Of a stretch of DNA of 64,000 nt, positions 9,572 to 18,249 are shown piece after piece. Each line of letters starts with the position of its first letter. The stretch's first letter is position 1. The translations under genes and the position numbers were made by a program. Origin of the DNA: Maribacter algarum (ex Zhang et al. 2020) (GTDB lineage: Bacteria; Bacteroidota; Bacteroidia; Flavobacteriales; Flavobacteriaceae); contig NZ_VATY01000001.1 in the NCBI RefSeq assembly GCF_005885635.1, positions 1,364,001 to 1,428,000 of the forward strand, in the 5' to 3' direction. Under the pieces are notes generated by a model. It worked only from the letters and a program-made list of their open reading frames with translations. It did no database searches and was not told the origin of the DNA.

Positions 9572-10558
9572 TTAATTCGTAAAACGCGTTGTTTTCATAA
9601 TAGCTTCTAATCGAAACATGTCATCTCGCTTATTGGTGGCCGGTGCAAAAGTAAAGCCTTCAACCACCAATTTTCTATTATTAGCTTCATCATCAATAAT
9701 ATAGGTAATGAAAGGGCCAGCCATAGGATAATTCTTAATATCCCAGATACCTCTCACTTCAATTGCTTTTCTTCCAGCGATTTCTGCTGAAAAAATGGAG
9801 GGTGAGAATGCAGGCTCAGTTCGCATGTGTGTTGTTTTATTGGGAACATCTGGGCCTGGAATGTACAAAGCACCTATTGAATCGCGCATCTGAACAATTT
9901 CCCTTACCAATGTCGAGTCTGCAGAAAAACTATTTGCTGGCATTTCATAAGCTATAATGTTCATATGGCCTTTTTGAATTTCTCTATCCATCCAGACAAA
10001 ATTATCTTCTTGTCGTCCTACTTTGTAAATAGAAGGAACACTCATCGTGATGTTGAACTTCTCTTCCAAAACACCTTCTTTGTTCAGCGACTTTAATAGC
10101 CTGGTTTGTGTTTCTTTAAGATCCATAGCTTTATAGGATGCGATAATCTCCTCCGCCATGGCCTCGATGTTATTCATTATTTCCTCATCAGTTTGACCCT
10201 TAAAAACCGCCATTCGCTGTGGCGTAGCATATATATCAGATTTTAATTCCGCTACTTCAGCTGTATCTTTTTTAACGAGAAGAATAGACTTGGAGTTCAG
10301 CAGAGAACCGGCAAATACTTTGGGGGGTACCTGATTAAGGGTTAATATTGATTCCTCCCAGGTAAGGCCCACCGCAGTTGCTGCAAAATGTTCTCTAATC
10401 TTATCTCCTACGCGGCCTTTCCAAAGATCATTATCCATTACCAGGGTCACCTGATTAACAGGTCCGATTGACCTTGGCAAGTAGTTTTGTGATTTTCCGT
10501 TGTTACAGGAAACAAGTCCAACAAATGCGAGAAATAATAGTGTTCTAAGTGTTTTCAT
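9572..10558 (-). CDS. DUF4837 family lipoprotein
   Basis: A 328-residue protein with a lipoprotein signal peptide (LAFVGLVSC, Cys at residue 19). It then opens into the DUF4837 pattern (RSIGPVNQVTLVMDNDLWKG, later GLTWEESILTLNQVP). DUF4837 is a Bacteroidota family of unknown function, expected in the periplasm and anchored by lipid. The gene sits 11 bases downstream of the lytic transglycosylase on the same strand, so the two are probably co-transcribed. That suggests, but does not prove, a cell-wall role. The ATG start gives a complete lipobox-containing leader. Confidence 0.88.
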   Translation of the reverse strand: MKTLRTLLFLAFVGLVSCNNGKSQNYLPRSIGPVNQVTLVMDNDLWKGRVGDKIREHFAATAVGLTWEESILTLNQVPPKVFAGSLLNSKSILLVKKDTAEVAELKSDIYATPQRMAVFKGQTDEEIMNNIEAMAEEIIASYKAMDLKETQTRLLKSLNKEGVLEEKFNITMSVPSIYKVGRQEDNFVWMDREIQKGHMNIIAYEMPANSFSADSTLVREIVQMRDSIGALYIPGPDVPNKTTHMRTEPAFSPSIFSAEIAGRKAIEVRGIWDIKNYPMAGPFITYIIDDEANNRKLVVEGFTFAPATNKRDDMFRLEAIMKTTRFTN

Positions 10559-10569
10559 ATGTCATATAA

Positions 10570-12225
10570 TTACGAGGAGCAATCACAAAGTTTTAGCTTC
10601 ATGCCTGGTTTTAGATTTTTACCACTAATACCGTTCCATTCTCGTAAATTTTCGATACTAATTCCTTCATAGGTTCTAGAAATGGTCCAAAGTGAGTCAC
10701 CGCTTTTCACGACATGTATTTTATTGCTGGGCACATTTTTCAAACTCACTGGTTTTTTGGCGGTCTTCTTTTTAGACGCAGCAGCCACCCCACGTGAACC
10801 TCTAGGATAAATGGTCAGACGTTGTCCGATACGTAAATTATTACTTCGAAGACCGTTCCAGTTTTTAATTTGGCTAACACGTACGCCATATCTTTCGGCA
10901 ATCTTTCCTAAATAATCGCCACTACGGACTCTATAGCGAACTCGATTTTGTTGCGCCGCTTTTACCAATGCTGGCAAAGGACTCTCTTTACTCTTCAATT
11001 CTTTTTCAACATGTGCGTAGATTGCTGCCTCATTATTCACAAACTTGCCCATCTCTTTTCTAGGCAAACGCAAAGTGTAATCCTTGCCTTTGACATAAGG
11101 GATAACCTTAAGTTTGTACGACGGGTTTAATACTTCTAATTCTTCTTTACTGATTCCAACTAATTCAGAAATCTGGTCAAAAGTGATAAGGCTTTTCACA
11201 TGAACCGTATCTGTTTCAAAATAGGGGCGAGCAACCCTTTCACCTCGCAAGCCATGTTCTTCAGCATATTCAAATAAATACATGGTAGCTAAAAAGGCTG
11301 GAACATAACCAGCGGTTTCACGTGGAAGATTTCTTCTGATGTTCCAATAGTTTTTATAGCCGCCGGATCTTCTGATGGCCTTATTCACGTTACCTGGACC
11401 AGAGTTGTACGCCGCCAAGGCTAAATCCCAATCATTAAAAATCTTGTATACTCTATTCAAGTATTCACAAGCTGCCCTAGTCGATTTAATCGGGTCGCTT
11501 CTTTCATCAACATAACTGCTTACATCAAGACCATGCTCTTTGCCTGTTCCATACATGAACTGCCAGAGTCCCGTAGCACCTACTCTTGAGCGCGCTTTTG
11601 GATTCAAAGCTGATTCTACAATGGCCAAATATTTCATTTCTACAGGGATATTGTGATTATCGAATTCCTGTTCAAAAAGCGGAAAATAAAATTGACTCAC
11701 CGTTAACATTCGATTCATTAAACCGCGCTTACGTGTCAAAAAGGATTTGATTACATTTTCTAAAGATGGATTATAAACTACATTAAAAGGTGTCTTTTGA
11801 TTCAATAGTTCCAGACGCAGTTTTAAAGTGTCTGTATTCAGTTCAACATCATAGGTCTTTTCAGTGTCCAGAGTTGAAACTTCCTTATACATATCATCAA
11901 AAAGCGCGGCACTTTCATGCAATTCTTTCATCCATAAACTATCGTACTTCGCTGCTTCCGGATTGTCTTGTAGGTTATATGCTCCTTTATCTCCCTCTTT
12001 TAAAAGCACCAAAGGATTATCTTTTAGGGCCTGCGAAGATTCCATTTGCTCCATCTGCTCCACACCTTTCATATCCATAGCAGTGGTATCCAAAGGAATA
12101 TCCTTAGACCGAATAATCTTGATATCTTTCTTTGAGGGAATACTGTCTTTTTCTTGAGCTAGACCTGAAACGGCAAAAAACAGAAGTGCAAAAAATGGGA
12201 GGAAAAAATTTCTTTTCGCTATCAT
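10570..12225 (-). CDS. mltD: MltD-like lytic murein transglycosylase with two LysM domains
   Basis: A 551-residue periplasmic enzyme that cleaves the glycan strands of peptidoglycan. The signal peptide is FFLPFFALLFFAVSGLAQ. The SLT domain carries the catalytic Glu in AIVESALNP (about residue 204), then GATGLWQFM and ALAAYNSGPGNV. Two LysM peptidoglycan-binding domains follow near the C-terminus (YRVRSGDYLGKIAERYG and HVVKSGDSLWTISRTYE). The frame can be extended two codons to a TTG at 12231, but the ATG at 12225 is the natural start. The protein is longer than E. coli MltD, with an acidic spacer of about 100 residues before the SLT domain. It stands downstream of pgk, separated by a palindrome that may be a terminator. 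Confidence 0.93.
   Translation of the reverse strand: MIAKRNFFLPFFALLFFAVSGLAQEKDSIPSKKDIKIIRSKDIPLDTTAMDMKGVEQMEQMESSQALKDNPLVLLKEGDKGAYNLQDNPEAAKYDSLWMKELHESAALFDDMYKEVSTLDTEKTYDVELNTDTLKLRLELLNQKTPFNVVYNPSLENVIKSFLTRKRGLMNRMLTVSQFYFPLFEQEFDNHNIPVEMKYLAIVESALNPKARSRVGATGLWQFMYGTGKEHGLDVSSYVDERSDPIKSTRAACEYLNRVYKIFNDWDLALAAYNSGPGNVNKAIRRSGGYKNYWNIRRNLPRETAGYVPAFLATMYLFEYAEEHGLRGERVARPYFETDTVHVKSLITFDQISELVGISKEELEVLNPSYKLKVIPYVKGKDYTLRLPRKEMGKFVNNEAAIYAHVEKELKSKESPLPALVKAAQQNRVRYRVRSGDYLGKIAERYGVRVSQIKNWNGLRSNNLRIGQRLTIYPRGSRGVAAASKKKTAKKPVSLKNVPSNKIHVVKSGDSLWTISRTYEGISIENLREWNGISGKNLKPGMKLKLCDCSS
11314..11329. other. Degenerate parS-like sequence inside mltD
   Basis: GGTTTCACGTGGAAGA matches the classical parS consensus TGTTTCACGTGGAACA at 14 of 16 positions, including the CACGTG core. 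It encodes part of PRETAG in mltD. The symmetry is imperfect, so I treat it as a weak candidate only. Confidence 0.25.
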
Positions 12226-12308
12226 AAACAATTCTATAGTTAATGCGGGCTAACGAAAATCCGATTTTTTTCCGAAAGAATAAAATTTCAAATCGTTAAA
12301 ACCTAATA

Positions 12309-12328
12309 AAACAGGCACGTGCCTGTTT
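12309..12328 (-). terminator. Palindrome, probable terminator of pgk
   Basis: A perfect 20-base palindrome AAACAGGCACGTGCCTGTTT lies 16 bases beyond the pgk stop codon in the direction of transcription. It is followed on that strand by a short T-rich run (TATT). The run is short, so termination may be partial and read-through into mltD is possible. Confidence 0.55.
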
Positions 12329-12344
12329 ATCGATAACGCCCGAT

Positions 12345-13535
12345 TTAACCTAATATTGCAGCGATTCCGGGCAGGGTTTTTCCTTCTAAACTCTCAAGCA
12401 TGGCACCACCACCTGTAGACACATAACTTACCTTATCTTGAAAACCAAATTGCTTTACTGCAGCTACGGAGTCTCCACCGCCTACTAAAGAAAATGCACC
12501 GCCTTGCGTTGATTCGTCGATAAAGTTGCCCACGCCGATTGTTCCTTTTGCAAAGTTTTCCATTTCAAAAACCCCTACAGGACCATTCCATAAGATGGTT
12601 TTGCTTTTCAAAATGACTTCTTTGAAATTTTCTAGAGTTCTAGGTCCTGCATCAAGGCCTTGCCATCCGTCAGGAATTTTATCAACATCAACCACTTGAG
12701 TGTTGGCATCATTACTGAAATCATCCGCAGCCAAAACATCAACAGGAATATGAACTTGCACTCCCTTTTCTTTAGCTTGTTTTAGAATATCTAGAGCTAA
12801 AGGCATCTTATCGTCTTCGCAAATAGAATCTCCAACCTCCCCTCCTTGGGCCTTGACAAAGGTATAAGTCATTCCTCCGCCGATAATCAAATGGTCCACT
12901 TTATCTAGAATATTCTCAATAATCGTAATTTTTGAAGAAACCTTAGCACCTCCTAATATGGCCAAAACCGGTTTTTCACCCGTTTGCATTACTTTTTCAA
13001 TAGATTCTATCTCTTTCGCCAATAAATACCCGAAGCACTTGTTTTCCCCAAAATACTTGGCGACAACAGTTGTGGAAGCATGAGCACGGTGCGCAGTGCC
13101 AAAGGCATCGTTAATATAAATGTCCCCCAATTTTGAAAGTTGCACCGCAAAAGTGGCATCGCCAATAGTTTCTGACGAATGGAATCTCAAATTCTCTAAA
13201 AGCAGAACTTCTCCAGCTTGTAAATTGGCAACAGCTTGTTCTGCAACTTCACCAACACAATCGTTTACAAATTTTACCTGTACACCGATAACTTCAGAAA
13301 CCGTTTTGCAAATATGCTCTAACGAAAAATCAGGATTTCTTTCTCCTTTCGGCCTTCCCAAATGACTCATCAAAACTGCACTGCCACCGTCTTCCAAAAC
13401 TTTGATAATTGAAGGTTTTGCTGCTTCAATTCTGTTAGTGTCTGTGACGTTAAAATCTTCATCCAAAGGCACATTAAAATCCACTCGGATTAATGCCTTT
13501 TTCATTTCAAAATTAAAATCTTCTAGAGTCTTCAT
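12345..13535 (-). CDS. pgk: Phosphoglycerate kinase
   Basis: A 396-residue glycolytic enzyme that transfers phosphate between 1,3-bisphosphoglycerate and ADP in the cytoplasm. The start at 13535 gives [23 protein letters not shown], the usual bacterial opening. A longer frame begins at 13667, but its extra 44 residues resemble no PGK, and the upstream region holds a promoter-like element and a hairpin. Signature motifs are present: [48 protein letters not shown], and the C-terminal nucleotide-binding [11 protein letters not shown] with STGGGAMLE. Length fits the family. Confidence 0.97.
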   Translation of the reverse strand: MKTLEDFNFEMKKALIRVDFNVPLDEDFNVTDTNRIEAAKPSIIKVLEDGGSAVLMSHLGRPKGERNPDFSLEHICKTVSEVIGVQVKFVNDCVGEVAEQAVANLQAGEVLLLENLRFHSSETIGDATFAVQLSKLGDIYINDAFGTAHRAHASTTVVAKYFGENKCFGYLLAKEIESIEKVMQTGEKPVLAILGGAKVSSKITIIENILDKVDHLIIGGGMTYTFVKAQGGEVGDSICEDDKMPLALDILKQAKEKGVQVHIPVDVLAADDFSNDANTQVVDVDKIPDGWQGLDAGPRTLENFKEVILKSKTILWNGPVGVFEMENFAKGTIGVGNFIDESTQGGAFSLVGGGDSVAAVKQFGFQDKVSYVSTGGGAMLESLEGKTLPGIAAILG

Positions 13536-13559
13536 TTGCATTCGGTTTTTAGAGAAATG

Positions 13560-13567
13560 CAAATGTA
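13560..13567 (-). promoter_or_regulatory. Candidate -7 element of pgk
   Basis: On the minus strand this reads TACATTTG, matching the Bacteroidota TAnnTTTG consensus. It would give a leader of about 20 bases before the ATG at 13535. I see no matching -33 TTG at the usual distance. Confidence 0.4.
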
Positions 13568-13626
13568 ACCCTTTATGTGGGTTCGATGAAAAATGAGGCG
13601 AAACAACTTGATTAGATTTTGTTATG

Positions 13627-13650
13627 AAAAAACCGACGCATCGGTCGGTT
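13627..13650 (-). terminator. Terminator-like hairpin upstream of pgk
   Basis: On the minus strand AACCGAC, a loop CGATGC, then GTCGGTT are followed by a run making six T residues. It reads toward pgk, about 92 bases before its start codon. It lies upstream of the candidate -7 element, so it may block antisense transcripts from the holB side rather than attenuate pgk. Confidence 0.5.
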
Positions 13651-13844
13651 CTAGCCTTTCTGAGCAAATTTCATTAGTTACATTCGAAGTAGATTTTTCG
13701 ATGAATGAAATTTATCAAACTCAATGATTATAGGTGACTCCAAAGAAAAACAGCAAATTACCGACTAATGAGTCTATTCTGAAAACACCTTATAATTCCT
13801 ATTTATCCCTAATGCATTGCTATCATTAATCCAATGGAATAAAC

Positions 13845-13852
13845 TATATTTG
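13845..13852 (+). promoter_or_regulatory. -7 element almost touching the holB start codon
   Basis: TATATTTG is a perfect TAnnTTTG match and ends only 4 bases before the holB ATG. Transcription would start at or beside the start codon, predicting a leaderless mRNA. A TTG at 13817 is 25 bases upstream, somewhat far for a -33 element. Confidence 0.5.
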
Positions 13853-13856
13853 GAGC

Positions 13857-15008
13857 ATGCTGTTTAAAGACATTTTAGGGCTGTCACATATCAAAAATCA
13901 TTTGGCTTCGAGCGCAGACGCAGGACGAATTCCACACGCGCAAATGTTCGTTGGGCCAGAAGGTTCTGGAACACTTCCGATGGCTTTGGCATACATGCAA
14001 TATGTGGTTTGTGGAAATCAAAATGGAGAGAATTTTGGAGGCAATGAAAGCTGTAATTTGAAGTTTGATTCGTTGTCACATCCTGACATGCATTTTGCCT
14101 TTCCAGTATCGAATTCTGACAAAGTTAAAAGCCATGCCGTGAGCAATCATTACATGGAAGAATGGCGCCAATTTTTAAAAGAACAACCTTATGGAAATCT
14201 ATTCGATTGGTATCGCTTAATCGGAATTGAAAAGAAGCAAGGGCAAATTGGTGTAGATGAAGCGATGGATGTGGTCAAAAAGCTTGCTTTGAAATCCTAT
14301 GAAGGTGGATATAAGGTGATGTTGATATGGATGGCGGAGAAATTAAACACTTCTGCAGCCAATAAATTACTGAAGTTGATTGAAGAACCTCCTGAAAAGA
14401 CTGTTTTTATTCTAGTTACGGAGGACGAGGAACAAATTATACAAACCATTCGTTCACGTTGTCAAATTCTACATTTTCCTCCTTTGGCGGAAAACGATAT
14501 TGCAAAAGCTCTAGAAGAAAAGGGATTGGCTCGTGAAGAAGCACTTCGCTTGGCACACGAAGCCAATGGGAATTTCAACAAAGCTTTGGATTTAATGAAC
14601 AACGATTCCGAAGATTTAGTCTTTGAAAAATGGTTTGTGCAGTGGGTACGTAGCGCATTTAAAGCCAAAGGAAACAAGGCAGCGATTCATGAATTGATTC
14701 TTTGGAGTGAGGAAATCGCCAAAACCGGAAGGGAAACACAAAAGAAATTTATGCAGTATTGTTTAGCAGTTATGCGTCAGGCAATGTTGGTCAATTTCAA
14801 TGTGAAAGACTTGGCTTTTATGCAGATTCATGTAGACGGATTCAGTCTAGAAAAGTTCGCTCCCTTTGTACACGAAAACAATATTTTGAGTATTGTAGAA
14901 GAACTTGAAAATGCCATGTATCATATTGAGCGGAATGGAAATTCGAAAATTATTCTAACGGATTTATCCATTAAATTGACTCGATTATTACATAGGAAAG
15001 CTGTCTAA
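13857..15008 (+). CDS. holB: DNA polymerase III delta' subunit-like protein
   Basis: A 383-residue clamp-loader subunit of the AAA+ family. It opens with MLFKDILGLSHIKNHL and RIPHAQMFVGPEGSGTLPMA. The P-loop lacks the usual Lys (GPEGSGT), as expected for delta', which does not hydrolyse ATP. KLNTSAANKLLKLIEEPPEKTVFIL and TIRSRCQILHF (sensor/SRC region) follow. The zinc-module Cys cluster is reduced to two Cys (VVCG, ESCN). The N-terminus is as expected for the family, so the start at 13857 is well supported despite its unusual closeness to a -7 element. A DoxX-like gene follows 18 bases later. Confidence 0.92.
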   Translation: MLFKDILGLSHIKNHLASSADAGRIPHAQMFVGPEGSGTLPMALAYMQYVVCGNQNGENFGGNESCNLKFDSLSHPDMHFAFPVSNSDKVKSHAVSNHYMEEWRQFLKEQPYGNLFDWYRLIGIEKKQGQIGVDEAMDVVKKLALKSYEGGYKVMLIWMAEKLNTSAANKLLKLIEEPPEKTVFILVTEDEEQIIQTIRSRCQILHFPPLAENDIAKALEEKGLAREEALRLAHEANGNFNKALDLMNNDSEDLVFEKWFVQWVRSAFKAKGNKAAIHELILWSEEIAKTGRETQKKFMQYCLAVMRQAMLVNFNVKDLAFMQIHVDGFSLEKFAPFVHENNILSIVEELENAMYHIERNGNSKIILTDLSIKLTRLLHRKAV

Positions 15009-15026
15009 TTTTTTAAAACCAAAACT

Positions 15027-15425
15027 ATGGATAACGTACTGAATCATGCCGCTGAAATCTTAATCCTCATATTTCTTGTTATCACTTTTTTACAAAGTGG
15101 TATTGATAAAATAACCGATTGGAACGGAAACCTTTCTTGGTTAAAAGGACATTTTAAGGATACGCCTATGAAGGGTATCGTGCCTTTGATGCTTAGCACG
15201 GTTCTGATTGCGGAGTTAGTTGCTGGCATCCTATGTTTAATAGGAGTTTACCAATTAGGAACTTCAGGTGAAAGTACTATGGCCATATATGGAGCTATAC
15301 TTTCTTGTGTTGCACTGCTGATGCTACTTTTCGGCCAGCGCATGGCAAAAGATTATGCCGGAGCAATGACCATTGCGGTATATTTTATTCCAGCTATATT
15401 TTTAGTATTTCTGCTGCAACCATAA
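15027..15425 (+). CDS. DoxX-like four-helix membrane protein
   Basis: A 132-residue integral membrane protein with about four hydrophobic segments: ILILIFLVITFLQSG, the stretch around IVPLMLSTVLIAELVAGILCLIG, IYGAILSCVALLMLLFG and MTIAVYFIPAIFLVFLL. The early FLQSGIDKITDW motif and overall layout resemble the DoxX/DoxD family of small membrane proteins. Substrate and function are unknown. It follows holB by 18 bases and is probably co-transcribed. A bidirectional hairpin lies right after its stop. Confidence 0.75.
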   Translation: MDNVLNHAAEILILIFLVITFLQSGIDKITDWNGNLSWLKGHFKDTPMKGIVPLMLSTVLIAELVAGILCLIGVYQLGTSGESTMAIYGAILSCVALLMLLFGQRMAKDYAGAMTIAVYFIPAIFLVFLLQP

Positions 15426-15426
15426 A

Positions 15427-15454
15427 AAATCCGCATCAAAGTTGATACGGATTT
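15427..15454. terminator. Bidirectional terminator between the DoxX-like and OmpH/Skp-like genes
   Basis: Stem AAATCCG-ATCAA / TTGAT-CGGATTT with one internal mismatch and a 2-base loop. It lies between convergent genes. Confidence 0.8.
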
Positions 15455-15483
15455 CGTGATTTTATCCTAAGAATTGTGTTTAT

Positions 15484-15996
15484 CTATTCTTTCTTATAAT
15501 CTGCATTCAAAATCTTCACTACTTCATCCGTAAGATCATTGACTTCAGTACCATACAAAACACTTCCGCCGTCACCTCCTCCAAGAATGTAGGTATACTT
15601 GTTTGTTTTACCGTAAGCCTTTACAGCTTCCTTTACTTTGCTTACAACACTATCCATTTCAGTTTGACCAGCTGTTACCAAAGCTTGCTCCTCTTGTTGC
15701 AATTGCTGCCCAATAAATTGACCTCTTTGTTGCATAAGTCCGTACTCTTCTTGCGCCTTCTTTTGATTCATCTTTTGAGCTTTCGCTTGAAAAGCTTGTG
15801 CCTCCAATTGGAAAGCTTGAGAAATACTATCTCTCTTTTTTGTCAAAGCATCGGTCTTTGTTTTGAACTTTGCTTCAACATCAATTTTTTCCTGATAAGC
15901 ATCCATCAACTTTACGTTGTCTACATAACCAATTTTTGCCTGTTCGCAAGATGCCAGTAAAATCAATGCTGTGAATACTACTACTATTTTTTTCAT
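15484..15996 (-). CDS. OmpH/Skp-family periplasmic chaperone-like lipoprotein
   Basis: A 170-residue protein. The signal peptide ends in a lipobox (LILLASC, Cys at residue 17), so it is probably lipid-anchored, unlike soluble E. coli Skp. The central part is a long Gln/Lys/Glu-rich coiled-coil hairpin (about residues 35-110), as in Skp. It opens with IGYVDNVKLMDAYQEK, the typical family start. The C-terminal part NKYTYILGGGDGGSVLYG is the conserved beta segment that closes the Skp body. The likely role is to hold unfolded outer-membrane proteins in the periplasm. It is a single gene between a terminator and a non-coding region. Confidence 0.88.
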   Translation of the reverse strand: MKKIVVVFTALILLASCEQAKIGYVDNVKLMDAYQEKIDVEAKFKTKTDALTKKRDSISQAFQLEAQAFQAKAQKMNQKKAQEEYGLMQQRGQFIGQQLQQEEQALVTAGQTEMDSVVSKVKEAVKAYGKTNKYTYILGGGDGGSVLYGTEVNDLTDEVVKILNADYKKE

Positions 15997-16326
15997 AATT
16001 GCCTATTTATTTTCATTCCCGCCTTCACAGAAATCTACTTTGCTGTTTTTTTAAAGTCGCGCAAAAATAGGAAAGCTTTTTTGAATTTTTCTAAAAATCC
16101 ATCCGAATACGAAAATCCGTGCATATTAAAATACAGGCATCTTGGTTTAATCAAAAAATCCATTCAATTTGAGCTATAAGTAAAATTGATTATGAATTAC
16201 AATTGAAATCGAGCATATCTATCAAAAACGAAGCTCTAAAACACCTCAATTTCGGCGAAAATTTAAAGAAACAACCAGAATATTCCAGATTTGCTAAAAA
16301 TGCGGGAAATCGGCTTAAAATAAGTA
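15997..16326. other. Non-coding AT-rich spacer
   Basis: About 330 bases between the OmpH/Skp-like gene and the methyltransferase stop, both on the minus strand. Apart from the -7 candidate at 16062 I see no reading frame, hairpin terminator or repeat here. Confidence 0.5.
16062..16069 (-). promoter_or_regulatory. Candidate -7 element of the OmpH/Skp-like gene
   Basis: Reads TATTTTTG on the minus strand (TAnnTTTG), about 65 bases before the start codon. Confidence 0.35.
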
Positions 16327-17154
16327 TTAGCACTTTTGGAGCACATAAATATGAGAGGAGTACTCTTTTGTTCTAATTGCAGATAAGTTGGACCATAATC
16401 CTAAAACGAAAGCTTTAAAAATATTCTGTCTGCCTGTTTTGTATTTTTCGGAAAGTATTGAAACATAAAATGAATCAAAGACCATAGGTTTCACTTTGAC
16501 TAATTTGAAATCATGTTCTGCAAAAATTTTTTCAATGGAGGTTCTTGAAAAATGCCAAAGGTGTCTTGGCACATCATAAGCCGCCCAAAATTCTTTATAA
16601 TGTTTTGCATCAAAAGAATTAAAATTTGGAACCGCAATAATCAATGTTCCATTCTCTTCTAAATGCCAAATCAATTTCAAAATTTGATTTTCTAGATCCG
16701 GTAAATGTTCCAAGACATGCCACAAGGTTATGACATCATATTTCGTTCCTGTCAAAGCCTCAATTCTATCTTTCAAGCTAATGCCTTTATCAAGTGCTTT
16801 TTCTCTAGCGCTATGATTTGGTTCTACGCCTTCAATATTCCAGCCCTTGTTTTTAGCAGCTTTTAAAAAGTCTCCTGTTCCAGCGCCAACATCTAAAAGT
16901 GTTTTCTTTCCCTTGGAATATTTGTCAATAAGATTTATCTTCTTGGAGAGGCTATACTTTTTAACACGTTGATATATTTTGTCAATAAAGGACGTATTGG
17001 AATCCGTATGTGAAATGTAAACCTCACTTTCGTAATAAGAATCCAGATTTTCTGGTTGGGGTTTGGTAATTAGCATATCCATATCCGGATTATGAAATAA
17101 CTCAAAAGTTTCCTGAGAAATCGAAAAATCTTTAGTTTTTAAAAACGGTTTCAT
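16327..17154 (-). CDS. Class I SAM-dependent methyltransferase
   Basis: A 275-residue protein with a Methyltransf_23/UbiG-type fold. The SAM-binding motif I is LLDVGAGTGDFLKAA (DVGAGTG at residues 88-94). The acidic motif region is WNIEGVEPN, and YDVITLWHVLEHLPD is the conserved post-motif. DVPRHLWHFSR is typical of the group that includes glycan- and small-molecule methyltransferases. The substrate is not predictable. Its start codon lies inside the preceding lipoprotein gene (23-base overlap), which indicates translational coupling. Confidence 0.85.
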   Translation of the reverse strand: MKPFLKTKDFSISQETFELFHNPDMDMLITKPQPENLDSYYESEVYISHTDSNTSFIDKIYQRVKKYSLSKKINLIDKYSKGKKTLLDVGAGTGDFLKAAKNKGWNIEGVEPNHSAREKALDKGISLKDRIEALTGTKYDVITLWHVLEHLPDLENQILKLIWHLEENGTLIIAVPNFNSFDAKHYKEFWAAYDVPRHLWHFSRTSIEKIFAEHDFKLVKVKPMVFDSFYVSILSEKYKTGRQNIFKAFVLGLWSNLSAIRTKEYSSHIYVLQKC

Positions 17155-17674
17155 TGTAATTATGCGTGGCCAGATATTCTTTCTTCAAAGCACGAAGATA
17201 CTTTAAAACGGCCTTCCTTGAAAGCGAAGTTTCTGTCAAACAATCTGACTCAAAATCATTATAAACTTCTATGGCCAAATACCAATTACCTTTTCGACTA
17301 CTATAGGAATCTTCAAAAGAAGTATCCAAATCTGCAGCGGTCAAAGCAATATCCGCAAAAATCGGAAGCAGATTAATTGACTTGTTTGGAATTTCAATCT
17401 CATACCAAGCGAAGAAATATTGCTGCCCTCCAATTTCGAATGGCACATCATCATAAACATTCGTATCATCTAATTGGAACTTGATATTTACAAAATTGTA
17501 AAATTGCTCCGCTTCCTTCCCATCCTCAAAAATAAACATTTGACGTTTAGACAAACTTCTTTTGAACTTCTTTCCTTTGGTGATTTTATAGTCTTCAATC
17601 TTCGGAGCAATACGTAACGGGATACAAGACTGAACTAAAAAAAGAACGAAAACTAGGAGTAGTGTTTGCTTCAT
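17132..17674 (-). CDS. Lipoprotein of unknown function
   Basis: A 180-residue protein with a lipobox signal peptide (LFLVQSC, Cys at residue 17). The mature part is alpha/beta, with FEDGKEAEQFYNFVNIKF and a WYLAIEVYNDFESDCL motif. I do not recognise the family. It overlaps the start of the methyltransferase gene by 23 bases. It lies downstream of a parS-type palindrome and the mnmG group, about 98 bases from the preceding gene. Confidence 0.7.
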   Translation of the reverse strand: MKQTLLLVFVLFLVQSCIPLRIAPKIEDYKITKGKKFKRSLSKRQMFIFEDGKEAEQFYNFVNIKFQLDDTNVYDDVPFEIGGQQYFFAWYEIEIPNKSINLLPIFADIALTAADLDTSFEDSYSSRKGNWYLAIEVYNDFESDCLTETSLSRKAVLKYLRALKKEYLATHNYNETVFKN

Positions 17675-17750
17675 TTTGGTTGGGCTAAATATTGTTTTAG
17701 AACAGCATCAAGAATTGAACCAAAGGTGTTTTAGCAACCAAGAATTGCGA

Positions 17751-17770
17751 GATGTTCCACGTGGAACATC
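17751..17770. other. parS-type centromere site 1
   Basis: A perfect 20-base palindrome GATGTTCCACGTGGAACATC. Its 16-base core TGTTCCACGTGGAACA (17753-17768) is a symmetric version of the ParB/Spo0J binding site parS (consensus TGTTNCACGTGNAACA). It lies between two genes, just beyond the stop codon of the 158-residue membrane protein. ParB bound at parS organises and segregates the origin region. A second copy lies at 20135. Confidence 0.85.
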
Positions 17771-17772
17771 GC

Positions 17773-18249
17773 CTACTTTTTATACCTTACTTCTACGTTT
17801 AAAAGCTCGCCTAACTCAATTGCCTTGGCCTTGGCAACGTCCAATGAATCAACTCTCCAAACCGTAAAATGTAAGTTCCCCTTAAAAAATCGAACCACAT
17901 AATTGCCCTCCCAGGTTTGATTTCCCATAGCTGCAACCGGACCCCATTCAGAGTCCTTTTTGAACACTGCAGAAAATACAGATATATAATCAGGGGAAAT
18001 ACAGTCCAATCTTTGTTTGAAAACTGTAATTCCAAATAAACTAAAATGCCGTTTGTGATTAAGAGTATTGCTGATTTCAAAAGAAATAGAATACCCCAAA
18101 AGAAGTATGCCCATACAAGCCATAGTGATGAGTTGACTCAATCCCGCAGCTTCTTTGTAAAGCAAAAACAACATCAACAACAGAATAAAAGTCCCTAAAA
18201 TAGTTGCAATAAGTGGTTTTGATTGCTTTAAAAAGATGGGCTTTTTCAT
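17773..18249 (-). CDS. Two-helix membrane protein of unknown function
   Basis: A 158-residue protein with two N-terminal membrane segments (about residues 13-31, IATILGTFILLLMLFLLY, and 36-55, LITMACMGILLLGYSISF) and a soluble C-terminal half with several Trp (GNQTWEGNYVVRFF, HFTVWRVDS). The family is not recognised. The start codon overlaps the end of mnmG by four bases, so translation is probably coupled to mnmG. A parS palindrome begins three bases past its stop codon. Confidence 0.72.
   Translation of the reverse strand: MKKPIFLKQSKPLIATILGTFILLLMLFLLYKEAAGLSQLITMACMGILLLGYSISFEISNTLNHKRHFSLFGITVFKQRLDCISPDYISVFSAVFKKDSEWGPVAAMGNQTWEGNYVVRFFKGNLHFTVWRVDSLDVAKAKAIELGELLNVEVRYKK

Noticed and set aside
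10780-10800. CACGTG in mltD near 10787 as parS
   Set aside because: Outside the core only about half the consensus positions match.
12309-12328. CACGTG-centred palindrome as another parS
   Set aside because: Its arms (AAACAGG / CCTGTTT) differ from the parS arms; its position after pgk and T-rich tail fit a terminator better.
12345-13667. pgk starting at 13667
   Set aside because: The extra 44 residues match no PGK N-terminus and overlap a hairpin and a -7 element; the ATG at 13535 gives the standard protein.
17676-17867. Plus-strand 63-codon frame covering the parS site
   Set aside because: Overlaps known minus-strand genes and lacks a recognisable protein; it exists because of the palindrome and neighbouring codons.
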